Source: an uncultured Bacteroidota bacterium (lineage in GTDB: Bacteria; Bacteroidota; Bacteroidia; Flavobacteriales; BACL11). Taken from it: 49,513 nucleotides of DNA. Where the stretch lies: NCBI GenBank assembly GCA_902533655.1, contig CACAMX010000004.1:1-49513 (forward strand), read 5' to 3'. Below the pieces are notes generated by a model, which saw only the letters and a list, made by a program, of their open reading frames with translations, did not search any database and was not told where the DNA came from. Position numbers and translations under genes: made by a program. Shown here one piece after another: positions 48,984 to 49,513 of the stretch (positions are counted from its first letter, which is position 1; each line of letters begins with the position of its first letter).

Positions 48984-48991
48984 TAAATTTG
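48984..48991 (+). promoter_or_regulatory. -7 promoter element TAAATTTG upstream of ArsP_2-like gene
   Basis: Exact TAnnTTTG, 48 nt before ATG 49040. Confidence 0.45.
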
Positions 48992-49039
48992 TAATAATTA
49001 AATAACAACAGTATTCAAAAATTTTTTTTTCATGATCAT

Positions 49040-49513
49040 ATGAATTTTGAATTCAAAACTTTTTTATTTGAAAATCTAGAGGCTGCTGGCTCCATAGCTG
49101 GCTATGTCTCTATTTCCATTATTGGATTTGCACTATTCACATTATACGCAAAAAAAAGCCACAAAAATTTTGAAAGTCAATTAGGCTCCAAATGGGCTCA
49201 ACCGATAGTTGGGGCTTTTTTAGGAGCAATTCCTGGCTGTGGAGCAACTATTGTAGTTGCCTCACTTTACAAACAAAAAAAAATAACATTTGGAGGTTTA
49301 TTAGCTACGTTCATTAGCACTCTAGGTGAAGGTTCATTTGTTTTGCTTGGAGCTTCAGCAGAAGCAGATGTAGTTGGTAATATAAAAGCATATGCTATCA
49401 TTACAATCTTTGGAATAATTTCTGGTGTAGTCTTTGGATATTTTTTTGATTATATTGGATTTAGATCTAATCTAAAAAGAAATATTAAAGTTTTAAATAA
49501 AGTGAACAAAGAT
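49040..49513 (+). CDS. Putative 10-TM heavy-metal exporter (ArsP_2-like), 3' truncated by window edge
   Basis: Open frame to the window end: MNFEFKTFLFENLEAAGSIAGYVSIS...GAFLGAIPGCGATIVVASLYKQKKITFGGLLATFISTLGEGSFVLLGASAEA. Confidence 0.75.
   Translation, partial: MNFEFKTFLFENLEAAGSIAGYVSISIIGFALFTLYAKKSHKNFESQLGSKWAQPIVGAFLGAIPGCGATIVVASLYKQKKITFGGLLATFISTLGEGSFVLLGASAEADVVGNIKAYAIITIFGIISGVVFGYFFDYIGFRSNLKRNIKVLNKVNKD

Noticed and set aside
1-49513. CRISPR arrays, transposons, toxin-antitoxin or restriction systems
   Set aside because: No regularly spaced repeats, transposase, integrase, nuclease or TA-like pairs seen among the ORFs; the window is mainly housekeeping genes plus glycan and secretion loci

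Overview
AT-rich window that looks chromosomal and Bacteroidota/Flavobacteriia-like: exact TAnnTTTG promoter elements, type IX secretion C-terminal domains, the purH-mreBCD-pbp2-rodA order, and very tight gene packing. From left to right: the end of an exopolysaccharide/O-antigen cluster (Wzy-like polymerase, epimerase, clan GH-A-like hydrolase, PAPS sulfotransferase, acetyltransferase, GT2, GT4, GmhA, GmhB; 1-7780); a cytochrome oxidase accessory cluster (two subunit III proteins, subunit IV, SCO; 7.8-10.6 kb); TolC plus a membrane-fusion protein; tsaB; gcvP; an accessory block of three mosaic T9SS-secreted paralogs with an arylsulfotransferase-like gene inside it (16.8-24.0 kb); a decayed elbB-like fragment beside a terminator and tRNA-Phe(GAA); coaX/OMP/TPR/lptC/PPIase; the rod-shape operon and purH on the minus strand; a MacB-like permease; mfd; PPi-type PFK; aspartate kinase; a D-2-hydroxyacid dehydrogenase; mgtE; rsmA; an Mla-type ABC ATPase and permease; a 37-aa lipoprotein; and a truncated ArsP_2-like transporter. 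I saw no rRNA, CRISPR array, transposase, or recognisable defence system. The points most worth checking are the mosaic T9SS/arylsulfotransferase block, the missing AUG start of the first coxIII, the terminator abutting the arylsulfotransferase start, the elbB relic, the altered GH-A motif, and three convergent gene pairs with no intergenic space. All family calls come from reading the sequence; no database search was run.
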